From: Woeseiaceae bacterium
GTDB taxonomy: Bacteria > Pseudomonadota > Gammaproteobacteria > Steroidobacterales > Woeseiaceae
Reading direction: 5' to 3'
Length of the DNA: 64,000 nt
NCBI GenBank assembly: GCA_021773035.1
Contig: JAJFKU010000013.1
Coordinates: forward strand, 18,555 to 82,554
Shown: piece by piece, positions 1 to 8,160 of the stretch
Position numbering within the stretch: position 1 is the stretch's first letter
How the letters are laid out: the number at the start of each line of letters is the position of its first letter
Notes under the pieces: model-generated
What the model was told of the DNA's origin: nothing
The model's input: the letters and a program-made list of their open reading frames with translations, nothing else
Databases searched by the model: none
Translations under genes and position numbers: made by a program

Positions 1-1
1 C

Positions 2-535
2 ATTAAGTTGCTGGTACTCGGTGACCAAGACTATGTTTATCTTTCGTCATACATGTTTGTTCAAAAAAACTATAATCTCGAGAAGATCGCTCAAATCCTC
101 CAATTGCTGTCAGGCTCTGGAGCCCGTGTAATTCTTGATCTGACGCGCATGACTTTCGAAGCTGGTGTACAGCGTGAGGCTTCTACAACATTCGACAAAG
201 AGGCATTTTCGAATCTACTCGGCAAGAATCCAGTGCATTGCGTAATCTGCCAGAAAGAGGTTCTGGAAACCATAGGGTATAAAGTCAACGCGGAAGACAA
301 GAAAACCTTAGAGCCAGTCCACAAAGCTACCGGTGCCAGCTGGCTGATTCTCCGTTATAAGCATGACATGAAGCGCGTCCTATCGGTCAGTCAGCGCTAT
401 GAAAACCGAATGATCAATCATACGACCCTTATGCTGCAAGCTCCGATTACGAAGCCGAAGGCCGGCATGAGCGATAGGATGGTCGTTAGGGTGCTCAAGG
501 GGATCATCGATATGGATCGGGCCAACCGACTATGA
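2..535 (+). CDS. Unrecognised protein, 5' end cut by the window edge
   Basis: The reading frame is open to the left edge of the window, so the true start may lie outside it. The first possible start inside is TTG at 8. About 175 residues are visible. They look soluble, with no signal peptide or membrane segment, and have mixed hydrophobic and charged stretches such as SGARVILDLTRMTF. I do not recognise a family. The gene overlaps the FRG-domain gene by four bases (ATGA at 532-535), so the two are almost certainly co-transcribed and translationally coupled. Its job is probably tied to the two downstream genes. It is real by context and coding quality, but the function is unknown. Confidence 0.7.
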   Translation: MKLLVLGDQDYVYLSSYMFVQKNYNLEKIAQILQLLSGSGARVILDLTRMTFEAGVQREASTTFDKEAFSNLLGKNPVHCVICQKEVLETIGYKVNAEDKKTLEPVHKATGASWLILRYKHDMKRVLSVSQRYENRMINHTTLMLQAPITKPKAGMSDRMVVRVLKGIIDMDRANRL

Positions 536-1269
536 TGGACTTCAATGATTTTCGCAACGAGGTCATCGCCCATTCACGGCCAAGCAAGGAGTCTTGGATC
601 TATCGGGGTCAACGCATTTCCAACTGGCCCCTCGATACGAGCTATGCCAGATTTTTCCATAAGGCCACGGCCGACGCCCCTACCGATTTCAGCTTGTCGA
701 GCTTTGAGGTTATGCTCAATCGCTTCATCAGGCGCTCGTCCGAGGCAGAGGGGCACGACTACTCCGTCTACACTCTCCCGCAGCAGATTGCGCTCGCACA
801 GCACCACGGTATCCCTACGCCGTTTCTAGATTGGACCTATTCGCCGTATATTGCGGTCTACTTCGGTCTAGCCCCCTCCCCTGACGATCCTCATGATATG
901 GAGAGTCCTTTCGGCGTACACGCTCTTCGAATCGACGCCGAGGCTCCACTCGGTCAGATCAAGACGGACGAAGACTTGAAAGATTTGCAGGAGGAAGAAG
1001 TCAAATTCATCGATACCAATCGATTCTTCTCTCGTCGCATTATCCACCAGCAGGGTTGCTTCACATTTCAAAATTTCGCAGGGTGTTTGACAGAGAAAAC
1101 CAAGGGGTTCTTTCGCGCGTTCGAAATAGACGACGATCATGATAAAATGCGACGAGAGTTGACCTTGATGGGAATTACGGCCGGCAACCTCTTCGACGAC
1201 CTCGGCCATATAGCGCGAGACGTCGCTGAGGCCGAACGCCAAATACTTCGTCTGGGGAGTCGACGCTGA
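532..1269 (+). CDS. FRG domain-containing protein
   Basis: This 245-residue protein carries the hallmarks of the FRG domain: W-I-Y-R-G-Q near residues 22-27, a W-x-L segment just after, and AQHHGIPTPFLDWT around residues 90-103. The name comes from an F/Y-R-G motif. FRG proteins are of unknown biochemical role and are often found in variable genomic islands. No signal peptide or membrane segment is visible, so it is probably cytoplasmic. It starts in a four-base overlap with the preceding gene and its stop overlaps the next start by one base (TGATG at 1267-1271), giving a three-gene operon. The domain call is firm; the function is open. Confidence 0.88.
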   Translation: MMDFNDFRNEVIAHSRPSKESWIYRGQRISNWPLDTSYARFFHKATADAPTDFSLSSFEVMLNRFIRRSSEAEGHDYSVYTLPQQIALAQHHGIPTPFLDWTYSPYIAVYFGLAPSPDDPHDMESPFGVHALRIDAEAPLGQIKTDEDLKDLQEEEVKFIDTNRFFSRRIIHQQGCFTFQNFAGCLTEKTKGFFRAFEIDDDHDKMRRELTLMGITAGNLFDDLGHIARDVAEAERQILRLGSRR

Positions 1270-2417
1270 TGAAGCCCGAGTGCTATATCTGCAAGAAACG
1301 CAGTGCAGCGCGACACCCTAGGAATCGTAATCTATGTCCCGAGTGCGGTGAGCTGAACAACTCGCGACGCGACCGGACGTGCGACCTGCGGGGCTATACC
1401 TGCGTTGTGACGGGCGGGCGTATCAAAGTAGGCTTTGAATCGGCCCTCAAACTACTGCGAGCAGGTGCTCGCGTCCTCGTGACATCTCGATTCACAGATG
1501 AAGCCAAAGCTCGCTTCTCCGAAGTCTCGGACGCCGGATCATGGTCGGATCGACTGAATCTCTACTCTTGTGATTTTCGCGAGTTGGGCGGCGTCACGGC
1601 GCTCATTGAGGCCATCAAGCACGACGCTCCGACGATCGACATTCTGATCAACAACGCGGCTCAGACGATTCATCGGCCACCTGCTTTCTACGGCGAGCTG
1701 ACTTCGAAAAGGCTCTCCGCGCCTCAGGTGAATCCACTGGGCACAAGCGAAATGGGCAGTCTATTGGCGCTATCGAGCTCTCCCCGGCCTCAGCTCGCGG
1801 AGCGTCTGGACCCAGATCGGGTCGCGGAACTATCGCTCATCCCACTCGTACCTGCGGATGAGCTTGAAGGAGCTGAGTTCTTCCCGTCGGGCGAACGAGA
1901 TCAGCATGGACAACCACACGACCGCAGATCCTTCAATAGCTGGATGATGGGCCTGTCAGACGTTGCATTGCCGGAACTCTTGGAGGTGCTGTACATCAAT
2001 GCGGTTGCTCCATTTATGTTATGCACGGAGCTCCACGAGCGGATGAAGAAGAAGAAGGGCGAACGCCCGTCGTTCATTGTCAACGTCTCGGCGATGGAGG
2101 GTAACTTCTACGACCCAGAGAAAAACTGGCGGCATCCACATACCAACATGGCGAAGGCAGCCCTCAACATGATGACTAGAACAGCCGCCCTCGACTATTG
2201 CAGCGACGGAATCTTCATGAACAGTGTCGATCCCGGGTGGATCACGAACGAACGTCCTCATCCGCTCGATGCCCCGCCGAATACTCGTCAGGATCGTATG
2301 CCTCTGGATGAGATCGATGGAGCAGCGCGAGTGTGCGACCCTGTATTTCGCGCGCTTTCTGAGGGCGACTTCGTTTGCGGTAAACTTCTGAAGAATTTTG
2401 GCATCTACCCGTGGTAG
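1269..2417 (+). CDS. Zinc-ribbon short-chain dehydrogenase/reductase-like protein
   Basis: This 382-residue protein has an N-terminal four-cysteine zinc ribbon (C-x2-C near residues 5-8, then LCPECGELN around 22-30) followed by an SDR Rossmann domain. The nucleotide loop reads TGGRIKVG instead of the usual TGxxxGIG, and the NNAA motif near residue 128 is present. In the active-site segment PHTNMAKAALNMM, Lys is present but the residue four before it is Thr, not the catalytic Tyr. My recollection is that a family with this zinc ribbon and HTNMAKAALN segment exists in bacteria and lower eukaryotes, so the change may be family-wide. An inserted segment lies at about residues 140-230. It is the last gene of the FRG cassette. 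Whether it is an oxidoreductase or only binds nucleotide is unclear. Confidence 0.85.
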   Translation: MKPECYICKKRSAARHPRNRNLCPECGELNNSRRDRTCDLRGYTCVVTGGRIKVGFESALKLLRAGARVLVTSRFTDEAKARFSEVSDAGSWSDRLNLYSCDFRELGGVTALIEAIKHDAPTIDILINNAAQTIHRPPAFYGELTSKRLSAPQVNPLGTSEMGSLLALSSSPRPQLAERLDPDRVAELSLIPLVPADELEGAEFFPSGERDQHGQPHDRRSFNSWMMGLSDVALPELLEVLYINAVAPFMLCTELHERMKKKKGERPSFIVNVSAMEGNFYDPEKNWRHPHTNMAKAALNMMTRTAALDYCSDGIFMNSVDPGWITNERPHPLDAPPNTRQDRMPLDEIDGAARVCDPVFRALSEGDFVCGKLLKNFGIYPW

Positions 2418-2606
2418 GCGCAGCGCTGGCTGCCCATTTGCACCCATCCCCAGTCCGTACATCAAATTGACTCTGATCTGCATCGATTGCCGAAAATTAT
2501 CCCAGGTACTTATTCTGGGCAGTTTCACAATGAACTGTCCGTCTTAGCTGACGCCAGACACTCCCGTTTGTGCGAGTATCCGTGTACTTTCTGACTCAGG
2601 GTACAT

Positions 2607-2708
2607 ATGTCGTCAATTCAAGAGCTTAAACGCCGCAACGTTATCCGCGTAGCCGTGTCTTATTTAGTGGCTGCTGTTGCGCCCTTGTTCGAGGAGATGT
2701 TTGAATGA
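2607..2708 (+). pseudogene. 33-codon relic of an ELKRRNV-type membrane-anchored protein
   Basis: ATG at 2607 opens a 33-residue frame beginning MSSIQELKRRNVIRVAVSYL, which matches the very conserved N-terminus (xxELKRRNVFRVAxAYxV) of large gammaproteobacterial proteins with a membrane anchor and a C-terminal TPR or adenylate-cyclase region. Here the frame stops at 2708, just after the start of what would be the membrane helix. The stop overlaps the next start as ATGA. An AGGG precedes the ATG. It is either a truncated pseudogene or a leftover fragment now working as a leader peptide for the zinc-ribbon gene. It was found by reading the intergenic stretch directly. Confidence 0.65.
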
Positions 2709-3094
2709 TTTGTCCTAAATGCAAAACCGACATGGAGCCCGTCGAGTTTGAAGGTGTCGAGGTCGATCGCTGCAAGAATTGCAAAGGGATTTGGTTCGAT
2801 GTCGGAGAGGAGGATTGGCTGCTTGGCGCGGATGCAGCAAAAGCGATTGATACGGGTGACCCCTCAATAGGCAGGGAAACAAATGAGATCGATAACTACC
2901 GTTGCCCCCGGTGCGACGGCGGCATGCTGCGCAGGGTCGATCCGAAGCAGTCGCAGATTCGTTACGAGGAATGCACGTCTTGCAAAGGCACGTTCTTTGA
3001 TGCGGGGGAGTTCACCGATTTGTTAAAAGACTCTATTGCCGAGCTTCCGAATACAATGAGCATCCTCGCAAGCAAAAGAAAACAATCTAGATGA
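2705..3094 (+). CDS. TFIIB-type zinc-ribbon protein
   Basis: This 129-residue protein contains two copies of a zinc-ribbon unit. The first is CPKC at residues 3-6 with CKNCKGIWFD around 23-32. The second is CPRC near 67 with CTSCKGTFFDAGE around 91-103. The C-x2-C-x(~15-20)-C-x2-C-x-G-x-W/F-F-D pattern is that of the zf-TFIIB family of small bacterial proteins of unknown function; having two tandem units is less usual. No signal peptide is present, so it is probably cytoplasmic. Its start overlaps the relic upstream (ATGA) and its stop overlaps the DUF4105 gene (ATGA at 3091-3094), so the pair is translationally coupled. Confidence 0.85.
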   Translation: MICPKCKTDMEPVEFEGVEVDRCKNCKGIWFDVGEEDWLLGADAAKAIDTGDPSIGRETNEIDNYRCPRCDGGMLRRVDPKQSQIRYEECTSCKGTFFDAGEFTDLLKDSIAELPNTMSILASKRKQSR

Positions 3095-3879
3095 AAAAAG
3101 TACTTGGAAGGTCATTAATGGTCCTTCTTATAGCAGCATTGGCGCTGCTGATTTTCGTCTCCCTGCGTGAGCCGTCTTTAAGTCGCACCTGGGACGAAGA
3201 TGTCAGCATCCTTGCGGGCATCGAGATTTCGAATGACGAGGTAGTCACGCTGTCTCAGATTCGTGACTGGAACTATGCGGTCAATTCGATCTCGTCCAAA
3301 ACATACTTCGATGCCTCCTTCGATCCAAAGGACATCGTTGCGATGTGGATGTACGAGCAACAGCTCGGCGTTTCCGGGCTGATAGCGCACACTTTTCTTG
3401 TCTTTGAATTTGATGAGAGCTACGAACGCGGACGCTACCTCGGCCTGTCGGTTGAAACCCGACGCGAGCAGGGAGAGGAGTACTCGATTATTGGTGGAGC
3501 ACTCCGCTCCTTTGAGATAACGCACATCTGGGCAACGGAAAAGGACCTCGTCACGCGGCGGGTACAGTTTCTGGACTATCCCCTTACGCGCTACCGGCTT
3601 GAAATTCCGGCGGAGTATCGTTCCCAGGTTTTCTCGAAATTCGCGAAGGAAACCCGGAGCCTCGCGTCTGTGCCGCGCTGGTATAACACCGCCAGCAACA
3701 ACTGTACGAGTTCTCTTATTAAGTATGTGAATGAAAGCGAACCGGGTGCTATCCCGTTCCACTACAGTTACGCACTCACCGGGAAGGTTGACGAATACCT
3801 TGAGCAGCTCGGATACAAGGCGTCAGATTACTCACTGCATATAACCCGGGGTTTTCTTGAGTCGCATGAGCTCAGGTAA
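3091..3879 (+). CDS. DUF4105 domain-containing membrane-anchored protein
   Basis: This 262-residue protein starts with a single hydrophobic anchor or signal at about residues 7-25, then has a domain with the features I associate with DUF4105: HTFLVFEFDES near residue 100, LSVETRREQGEEYS, ITHIWATEKDLVTRR, and YNTASNNCTSSL near residue 200. The conserved His, Asn and Cys of these motifs suggest a papain-like or related hydrolase fold, but activity is unproven. It probably sits in the periplasm or faces it from the inner membrane. It is co-transcribed with the zinc-ribbon gene through a four-base overlap. Confidence 0.8.
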   Translation: MKKVLGRSLMVLLIAALALLIFVSLREPSLSRTWDEDVSILAGIEISNDEVVTLSQIRDWNYAVNSISSKTYFDASFDPKDIVAMWMYEQQLGVSGLIAHTFLVFEFDESYERGRYLGLSVETRREQGEEYSIIGGALRSFEITHIWATEKDLVTRRVQFLDYPLTRYRLEIPAEYRSQVFSKFAKETRSLASVPRWYNTASNNCTSSLIKYVNESEPGAIPFHYSYALTGKVDEYLEQLGYKASDYSLHITRGFLESHELR

Positions 3880-4065
3880 GCGGGGTCTATCGTAGAGACG
3901 TTGATGCAGTTTTCGCGATGTCGGCGGTTCGACCAATCTACGGTAGACTGTTAGCAATGTCGCGCTTTCACTTCGTTCGTCAATTCAGGCTGTATTTGGC
4001 GAAACCCCGACTCACACTTACAGTAATATGAGAATGTACGGCACAAATCGAAATCGGGGGGCGCA

Positions 4066-5433
4066 ATGACAACTAGGAAATCGGAGAACTGGTCCGGACG
4101 ACTCACATTCATACTCGCGTCGGTTGGTGCCGCCGTCGGTCTTGGAAATATCTGGAAGTTCCCGTACACGCTTGGCAGCAGCGGTGGAAGTGCCTTCGTC
4201 TTGATCTATGTCATCGCGATCCTGCTGGTCGCGACCCCCATCATGTTGTCCGAGATGATAATCGGCAGGCACGCGAGACGGAGTGCGCCGACAGCGATGC
4301 GCAATCTGGCGAAAGAGAGCGGTACAAGCGGGTACTGGCAAATCGTCGGCTGGATGGGGCTGGTGGCACTATTGCTGGTGCTGAGCTTTTACAGCGTGAT
4401 TGCGGGGTGGACAGCAGCGTATTTGTTGAAGTCGGTTTCCGGCGGACTCAGTGGTCTTTCGCCGCAAGAGGTTGGACGCGACTTCGGTGCGTTCTTGCAC
4501 GACCCGACCTGGATGATCGTTTGGCACTTGCTGTTTACGGCGGCGACTGTGTTCATTGTTTCGCGCGGAATAAAACTGGGGCTCGAGCGCCTTGTAAAAG
4601 TGCTGATGCCGGCGCTTTTCCTGATGCTGATTGCACTGGTTATCTACTCGGGAGTAACGGGGGACTTCAGTCGTGCTGTTGATTTTTTGTTCAGCGCGGA
4701 CCTCAGCAAGGTAACTCCACTGGTTGTATTGGCTGCTGTAGGGCAGGCATTCTTTTCGGTTAACGTAGGTGTCGGTGCGGTGCTGACTTACTCCGCCTAT
4801 CTGCCCGATGACGTGAATTTGTTTCGTTCGGCGATCGCTGTGTCGATTGGCGACACCCTCGTTGCGTTGCTCGCCGGCCTGGCCATTTTCCCTATTGTGT
4901 TTGCGTATGACCTGAACCCCTCGGAAGGTCCGGGGCTTATCTTCGTCACGATGTCGACGGCGTTCGCAGCAATGCCGGGCGGTTCTTTCATTGCAGCGGT
5001 CTTCTTCGCCATGTTGTTGTTCGCGGCACTAACATCGTCGATTTCGATGTTGGAGACGATGACGGCGCGAGCATTTGAGGTTCGCGGCATGAACCGGCCA
5101 AAGGCGGCCGGCGCGATTGGTGCCGTGACGTTCCTGCTCGGCCTGATCACGGTTTTATCATTTTCACATTGGGAGAACGTCTTTCTATTGGATGATTTCG
5201 CCGTATTCGCAGGTAAAACGCCGTTTGATCTGATTGATTACCTCGTCTCGAACATACTGCTGCCGCTGGGCGGCATGATGTACGCGTTGTTTGCGGGCTG
5301 GTGGGTGTCGAGGAAAACGCTGGTTACCCAACTCGGCATCGGGGATGGCGCCATGTTCACGTTGTGGCTCGTACTGGTCCGAGTTATTGCGCCGCTCGCA
5401 ATTGCATTCGTGTTTGTCTCGAACCTGGCGTAG
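4066..5433 (+). CDS. Sodium-dependent transporter, neurotransmitter:sodium symporter (SNF) family
   Basis: This 455-residue polytopic inner-membrane protein opens with the highly conserved first helix of the NSS family, W-S-G-R-L-T-F-I-L-A-S-V-G-A-A-V-G-L-G-N-I-W-K-F-P-Y, whose Gly/Asn/Phe residues line the sodium and substrate sites. The length and about eleven to twelve hydrophobic segments fit bacterial members such as the amino-acid:sodium symporters. The likely substrate is an amino acid, which fits the peptide-degrading neighbourhood. A GGGGGG run sits six bases before the ATG. It appears to be a single-gene unit, with a 186-base gap before it and a perfect hairpin about 100 bases after it. 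Confidence 0.93.
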   Translation: MTTRKSENWSGRLTFILASVGAAVGLGNIWKFPYTLGSSGGSAFVLIYVIAILLVATPIMLSEMIIGRHARRSAPTAMRNLAKESGTSGYWQIVGWMGLVALLLVLSFYSVIAGWTAAYLLKSVSGGLSGLSPQEVGRDFGAFLHDPTWMIVWHLLFTAATVFIVSRGIKLGLERLVKVLMPALFLMLIALVIYSGVTGDFSRAVDFLFSADLSKVTPLVVLAAVGQAFFSVNVGVGAVLTYSAYLPDDVNLFRSAIAVSIGDTLVALLAGLAIFPIVFAYDLNPSEGPGLIFVTMSTAFAAMPGGSFIAAVFFAMLLFAALTSSISMLETMTARAFEVRGMNRPKAAGAIGAVTFLLGLITVLSFSHWENVFLLDDFAVFAGKTPFDLIDYLVSNILLPLGGMMYALFAGWWVSRKTLVTQLGIGDGAMFTLWLVLVRVIAPLAIAFVFVSNLA

Positions 5434-5532
5434 TTGGTCGACACAATCCGGCGGCTGGATAGAACAGTTGTCTCTGCCATACGTCCGGCAGAACCTTGCA
5501 AGCCATAATCGCGGTTCTTATGGAGTGCGCAA

Positions 5533-5550
5533 CCCCAACTTTAGTTGGGG
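5533..5550 (+). terminator. Perfect short hairpin after the NSS transporter gene
   Basis: CCCCAACT at 5533-5540 and AGTTGGGG at 5543-5550 are perfect 8-base complements with a two-base gap. No long T-run follows, so it could be a weak terminator or an mRNA-stabilising stem. It separates the transporter gene from the S41 peptidase gene. Confidence 0.4.
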
Positions 5551-5658
5551 AACGCCTGATCCCAACCTTTGACCGATAGACGCAATCAGCGTTCTCGCCT
5601 AAACAAACACCTGTGGCTCAAGGGCAGTACGAGTCTTGGACAAATTGAGGTGAATGCG

Positions 5659-6960
5659 ATGAGGGAAAGTGTGAAACAAACAGTGTGTTTTTTCATGCTG
5701 TTCGTGGCGACCGCGTGCGGGTCGGCGGAAGAAGGTTCGAACAAAAGGGCAGAGGCGTTTGACCAGATATGGAGTCACTTGGACGAGAACTTCTATGAAG
5801 AGGAATTTCGTGGGCACGACTGGAATGCGTTGGGCGACAGATACCGCCCGCTTGCGTTGGCTGCGCCGACGGACGAAGAATTCTACGGTGAAATCAACGC
5901 CATGCTGTTTGAGCTCGGTGTTTCCCACATTGCGGTACTGCCGGATGATCACCCCGAATGGATCGGCGCACCATCGGCATTCTTCGCGGGTGAGGTTGGA
6001 CTTGATATTCGCATAATCGACGATCAGATCGTTGTCGTTCATCGAGATTCAAGCCTTGGAGGTACGGCGCCGGCTTTGAAAACCGGAACTATCATTACGC
6101 GCTTGAACGGCAAGAGCATGGTTGATTTCCTAACAGAAGTGAGGGAGCCGCCGTCGCCTGCGTTGCCAGAGCTCATGCAGGTTACCGAGCGTGCTGCCCG
6201 CGAGTTATTCACCGATCCGGGGTCGGAGGTGGAAGTTTCGTATCTGGACATTGACGGCGAAGAAAACGAAGTAACGTTAACGGCATTTGAGCGCGCTCCG
6301 CCGGAGGTGCTGCTGGAAGGCGTGCCGCCGGTGTATGTCGACTTTGGAAGCTGTGTCATTGAAGGAAATATCGGGTACATCCATTTCAATTCTTTCCATT
6401 TGACGCTGCTTGAGAAAATCCTGGCTGCAATTGAGCATCACAACGGTCGTCCCGGGCTGATAATAGATCTGCGAGGCAATATTGGCGGGGACTTTAATGT
6501 CCGGCGCGCTATTGCGGAACAGTTGATCCAGGAGCGCTCTGTCGTTTGGCGATATAACGGGCGGCGCGGACTGGACGAGATAATCCTGACCCCCGCGGAC
6601 AATGCTTATGAAGGCGATGTTGTGTTCCTGGTGGATGAACTTAGCGCCTCTTCGGCCGAGGAACTCTCGGGAGCAATGCAGGCACTCGGGCGTGCGACAG
6701 TTGTCGGAACCCGAACTGCCGGGTTGGTGCTGGTTGCCGACGTGCATCGCCTGGATATTGGCGCATCGCTTATCTACCCGGTGGCAGAAACCAGCTTTGT
6801 GAACGGATACGTCCCCGAAGGGAAGGGTATTATCCCCGATGTGGAAGTTCCATGGGATCGCAGCAGTCTTCGGGAGGGCCGAGATAAGCAGTTAGAGGCC
6901 GCGTTGGGTGTTCTGGGCGTTGCTCCCTCACGTGGCTGTAGTGCCGACGCGGGCGATTAG
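5659..6960 (+). CDS. S41-family peptidase lipoprotein
   Basis: I choose ATG at 5659 (433 residues) because it follows a GAGGTG ribosome site and begins a lipoprotein signal peptide ending in a VATAC lipobox. A longer in-frame reading to 5569 would bury that signal. After a PDZ-like central part, the C-terminal half has the S41 peptidase core: LIIDLRGNIGGD near residue 272 and VDELSASSAEE near residue 328, which holds the presumed nucleophile Ser. The position that is Lys in CtpA-type proteases is Arg in VVGTRTAG, so the dyad differs from CtpA and may follow the IRBP/tricorn-like pattern. The protein is probably periplasmic and anchored to a membrane. Its end overlaps the convergent LuxR gene by 33 bases. 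Confidence 0.88.
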   Translation: MRESVKQTVCFFMLFVATACGSAEEGSNKRAEAFDQIWSHLDENFYEEEFRGHDWNALGDRYRPLALAAPTDEEFYGEINAMLFELGVSHIAVLPDDHPEWIGAPSAFFAGEVGLDIRIIDDQIVVVHRDSSLGGTAPALKTGTIITRLNGKSMVDFLTEVREPPSPALPELMQVTERAARELFTDPGSEVEVSYLDIDGEENEVTLTAFERAPPEVLLEGVPPVYVDFGSCVIEGNIGYIHFNSFHLTLLEKILAAIEHHNGRPGLIIDLRGNIGGDFNVRRAIAEQLIQERSVVWRYNGRRGLDEIILTPADNAYEGDVVFLVDELSASSAEELSGAMQALGRATVVGTRTAGLVLVADVHRLDIGASLIYPVAETSFVNGYVPEGKGIIPDVEVPWDRSSLREGRDKQLEAALGVLGVAPSRGCSADAGD

Positions 6961-7884
6961 TTGTGTACGGCTGGATACGTTCAATTTTCGGAAGATATTG
7001 TGGTTGTGATCTTTCACAGTGGACAGCGATATGAACAGTTCATCTGCAATCTCTTTGTTTGAACATCCCTTCCGGATTAGCTGGATGATCTCTCGTTCTC
7101 TGCGAGAAACGCCAAATCGCTCACACAGAGTCTCAAGGTCTTCTGTATTCGATCCCGCGGTGAACGCGGGTCGTCCGTGTGCGTGACGAAGGAACGTGCC
7201 CAGAAACATCAGCGGCAGCGAATTGAGAACCACGTAAACAATGGCAGATAACAGGTTGAACAGGCGATTGCCAACCTCGTCGGTCAACATCAGAAACGAC
7301 ATGGCGATCACGCTGAGCCAAATAGCTGCAAACAGAGCGAGAAACCGCTTTGTCCAAGTACGCCGTCGGCCATTTCTTATGGTTGTAGCGCGGAACCAGG
7401 CACGAATGCACTCAAACAACACGAGGTACTGCACTAACTGGTCCAGCGCGATGTTGGCCAGCACAGTGAGTGGCATTGGGCTCCTGTCAAACGAGACCCA
7501 TATTCCGGCAACGGAGGCAGCAATAACCAGCCCCCAAACAATGGCAAGCACGACCAGGTACCTGTTCGAAGGAGTGTCATTGACCAGTGACCGGAGCATC
7601 AGGACAAGGCTTCCACCGACGACCAGGAGAATGATATTCGCAATAAGTCGGTAGCCGGTATCGACTGCCGTGTAGGTACTCTCGGAAAATTCGCCTCTTA
7701 GATTTTCCCCGAAGTAATTGAAGAGAATGCCGGTAACCGCCGCCGCGTTGAGAGCGACAAGGAATGCGATCAGGTACTTGATGGACTCTAGCCTGTACAG
7801 ACCCCAATAGCGTCTGGAAACAGCAATGCTGCTAACCCCAAGCGCTAACGCCAGGACCATCAGGAGGATCATCGTGTGGATCAT
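6928..7884 (-). CDS. Membrane-bound LuxR-type transcriptional regulator
   Basis: This 318-residue protein has about seven hydrophobic segments (roughly residues 3-22, 34-56, 78-98, 107-128, 135-160, 181-200 and 205-228) followed by a C-terminal LuxR/GerE helix-turn-helix at about 255-312, with the typical SRREREIIQLIRKGCSNKEI and STVKDHNHNIFRKL elements. It is therefore a one-component sensor in which the membrane part would detect a signal and the tethered HTH would bind DNA. The nearby targets could be the S41 gene, which it overlaps tail to tail, or the split tricorn gene, from which it is divergent. The ligand is unknown. Confidence 0.88.
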   Translation of the reverse strand: MIHTMILLMVLALALGVSSIAVSRRYWGLYRLESIKYLIAFLVALNAAAVTGILFNYFGENLRGEFSESTYTAVDTGYRLIANIILLVVGGSLVLMLRSLVNDTPSNRYLVVLAIVWGLVIAASVAGIWVSFDRSPMPLTVLANIALDQLVQYLVLFECIRAWFRATTIRNGRRRTWTKRFLALFAAIWLSVIAMSFLMLTDEVGNRLFNLLSAIVYVVLNSLPLMFLGTFLRHAHGRPAFTAGSNTEDLETLCERFGVSRREREIIQLIRKGCSNKEIADELFISLSTVKDHNHNIFRKLNVSSRTQLIARVGTTAT

Positions 7885-8008
7885 GCCGCGATAATAGGGG
7901 GATCGCCCTACTCAAGCAAAGGGAGATTCCGCGATCCGGTCTCGACTTCGCGTCCCTACCGCTCCCGCTCCTGATTTCAGAATAGGCCAAAGACAGGTCG
8001 ATATTCGC

Positions 8009-8117
8009 GATGAATCGACGTTTCGTCGTCCGCCCGAAACGCAACCACCGTAGCCTGACAATCGGACTGGTATATACAGGAATAGGTTATTACCCTAAGA
8101 TGAATCGACGTTTTGTC
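8009..8117 (+). repeat. Direct repeat upstream of the tricorn-type gene
   Basis: GATGAATCGACGTTTCGTC at 8009-8027 recurs as GATGAATCGACGTTTTGTC at 8099-8117, 18 of 19 bases identical and exactly 90 bases apart. The second copy ends 43 bases before the ATG at 8161. Placed in the divergent gap between the LuxR gene and the protease gene, the pair could be binding sites for a regulator, for example the LuxR protein itself. This is inferred from position only. Confidence 0.55.
8070..8077. promoter_or_regulatory. GTATATAC palindrome, possible HutC-type operator
   Basis: The 8-base palindrome GTATATAC lies between the two direct-repeat copies and 84 bases before the protease ATG. The same 8-mer occurs at 36743-36750 in the divergent promoter of the serine hydrolase and Nramp-like genes, next to a GntR/HutC regulator cluster. 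HutC-type regulators often bind GTATATAC-like cores. This site is weak evidence by itself. Confidence 0.3.
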
Positions 8118-8160
8118 ACGAGATAAGCGTGGCCGTTCGGTATGACATGAGGGGAGTAAA

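Noticed and set aside
2019..2528. A 169-codon minus-strand open frame at the end of the SDR gene
   Set aside because: It is antisense to the conserved SDR core and has no recognisable domain or ribosome site.
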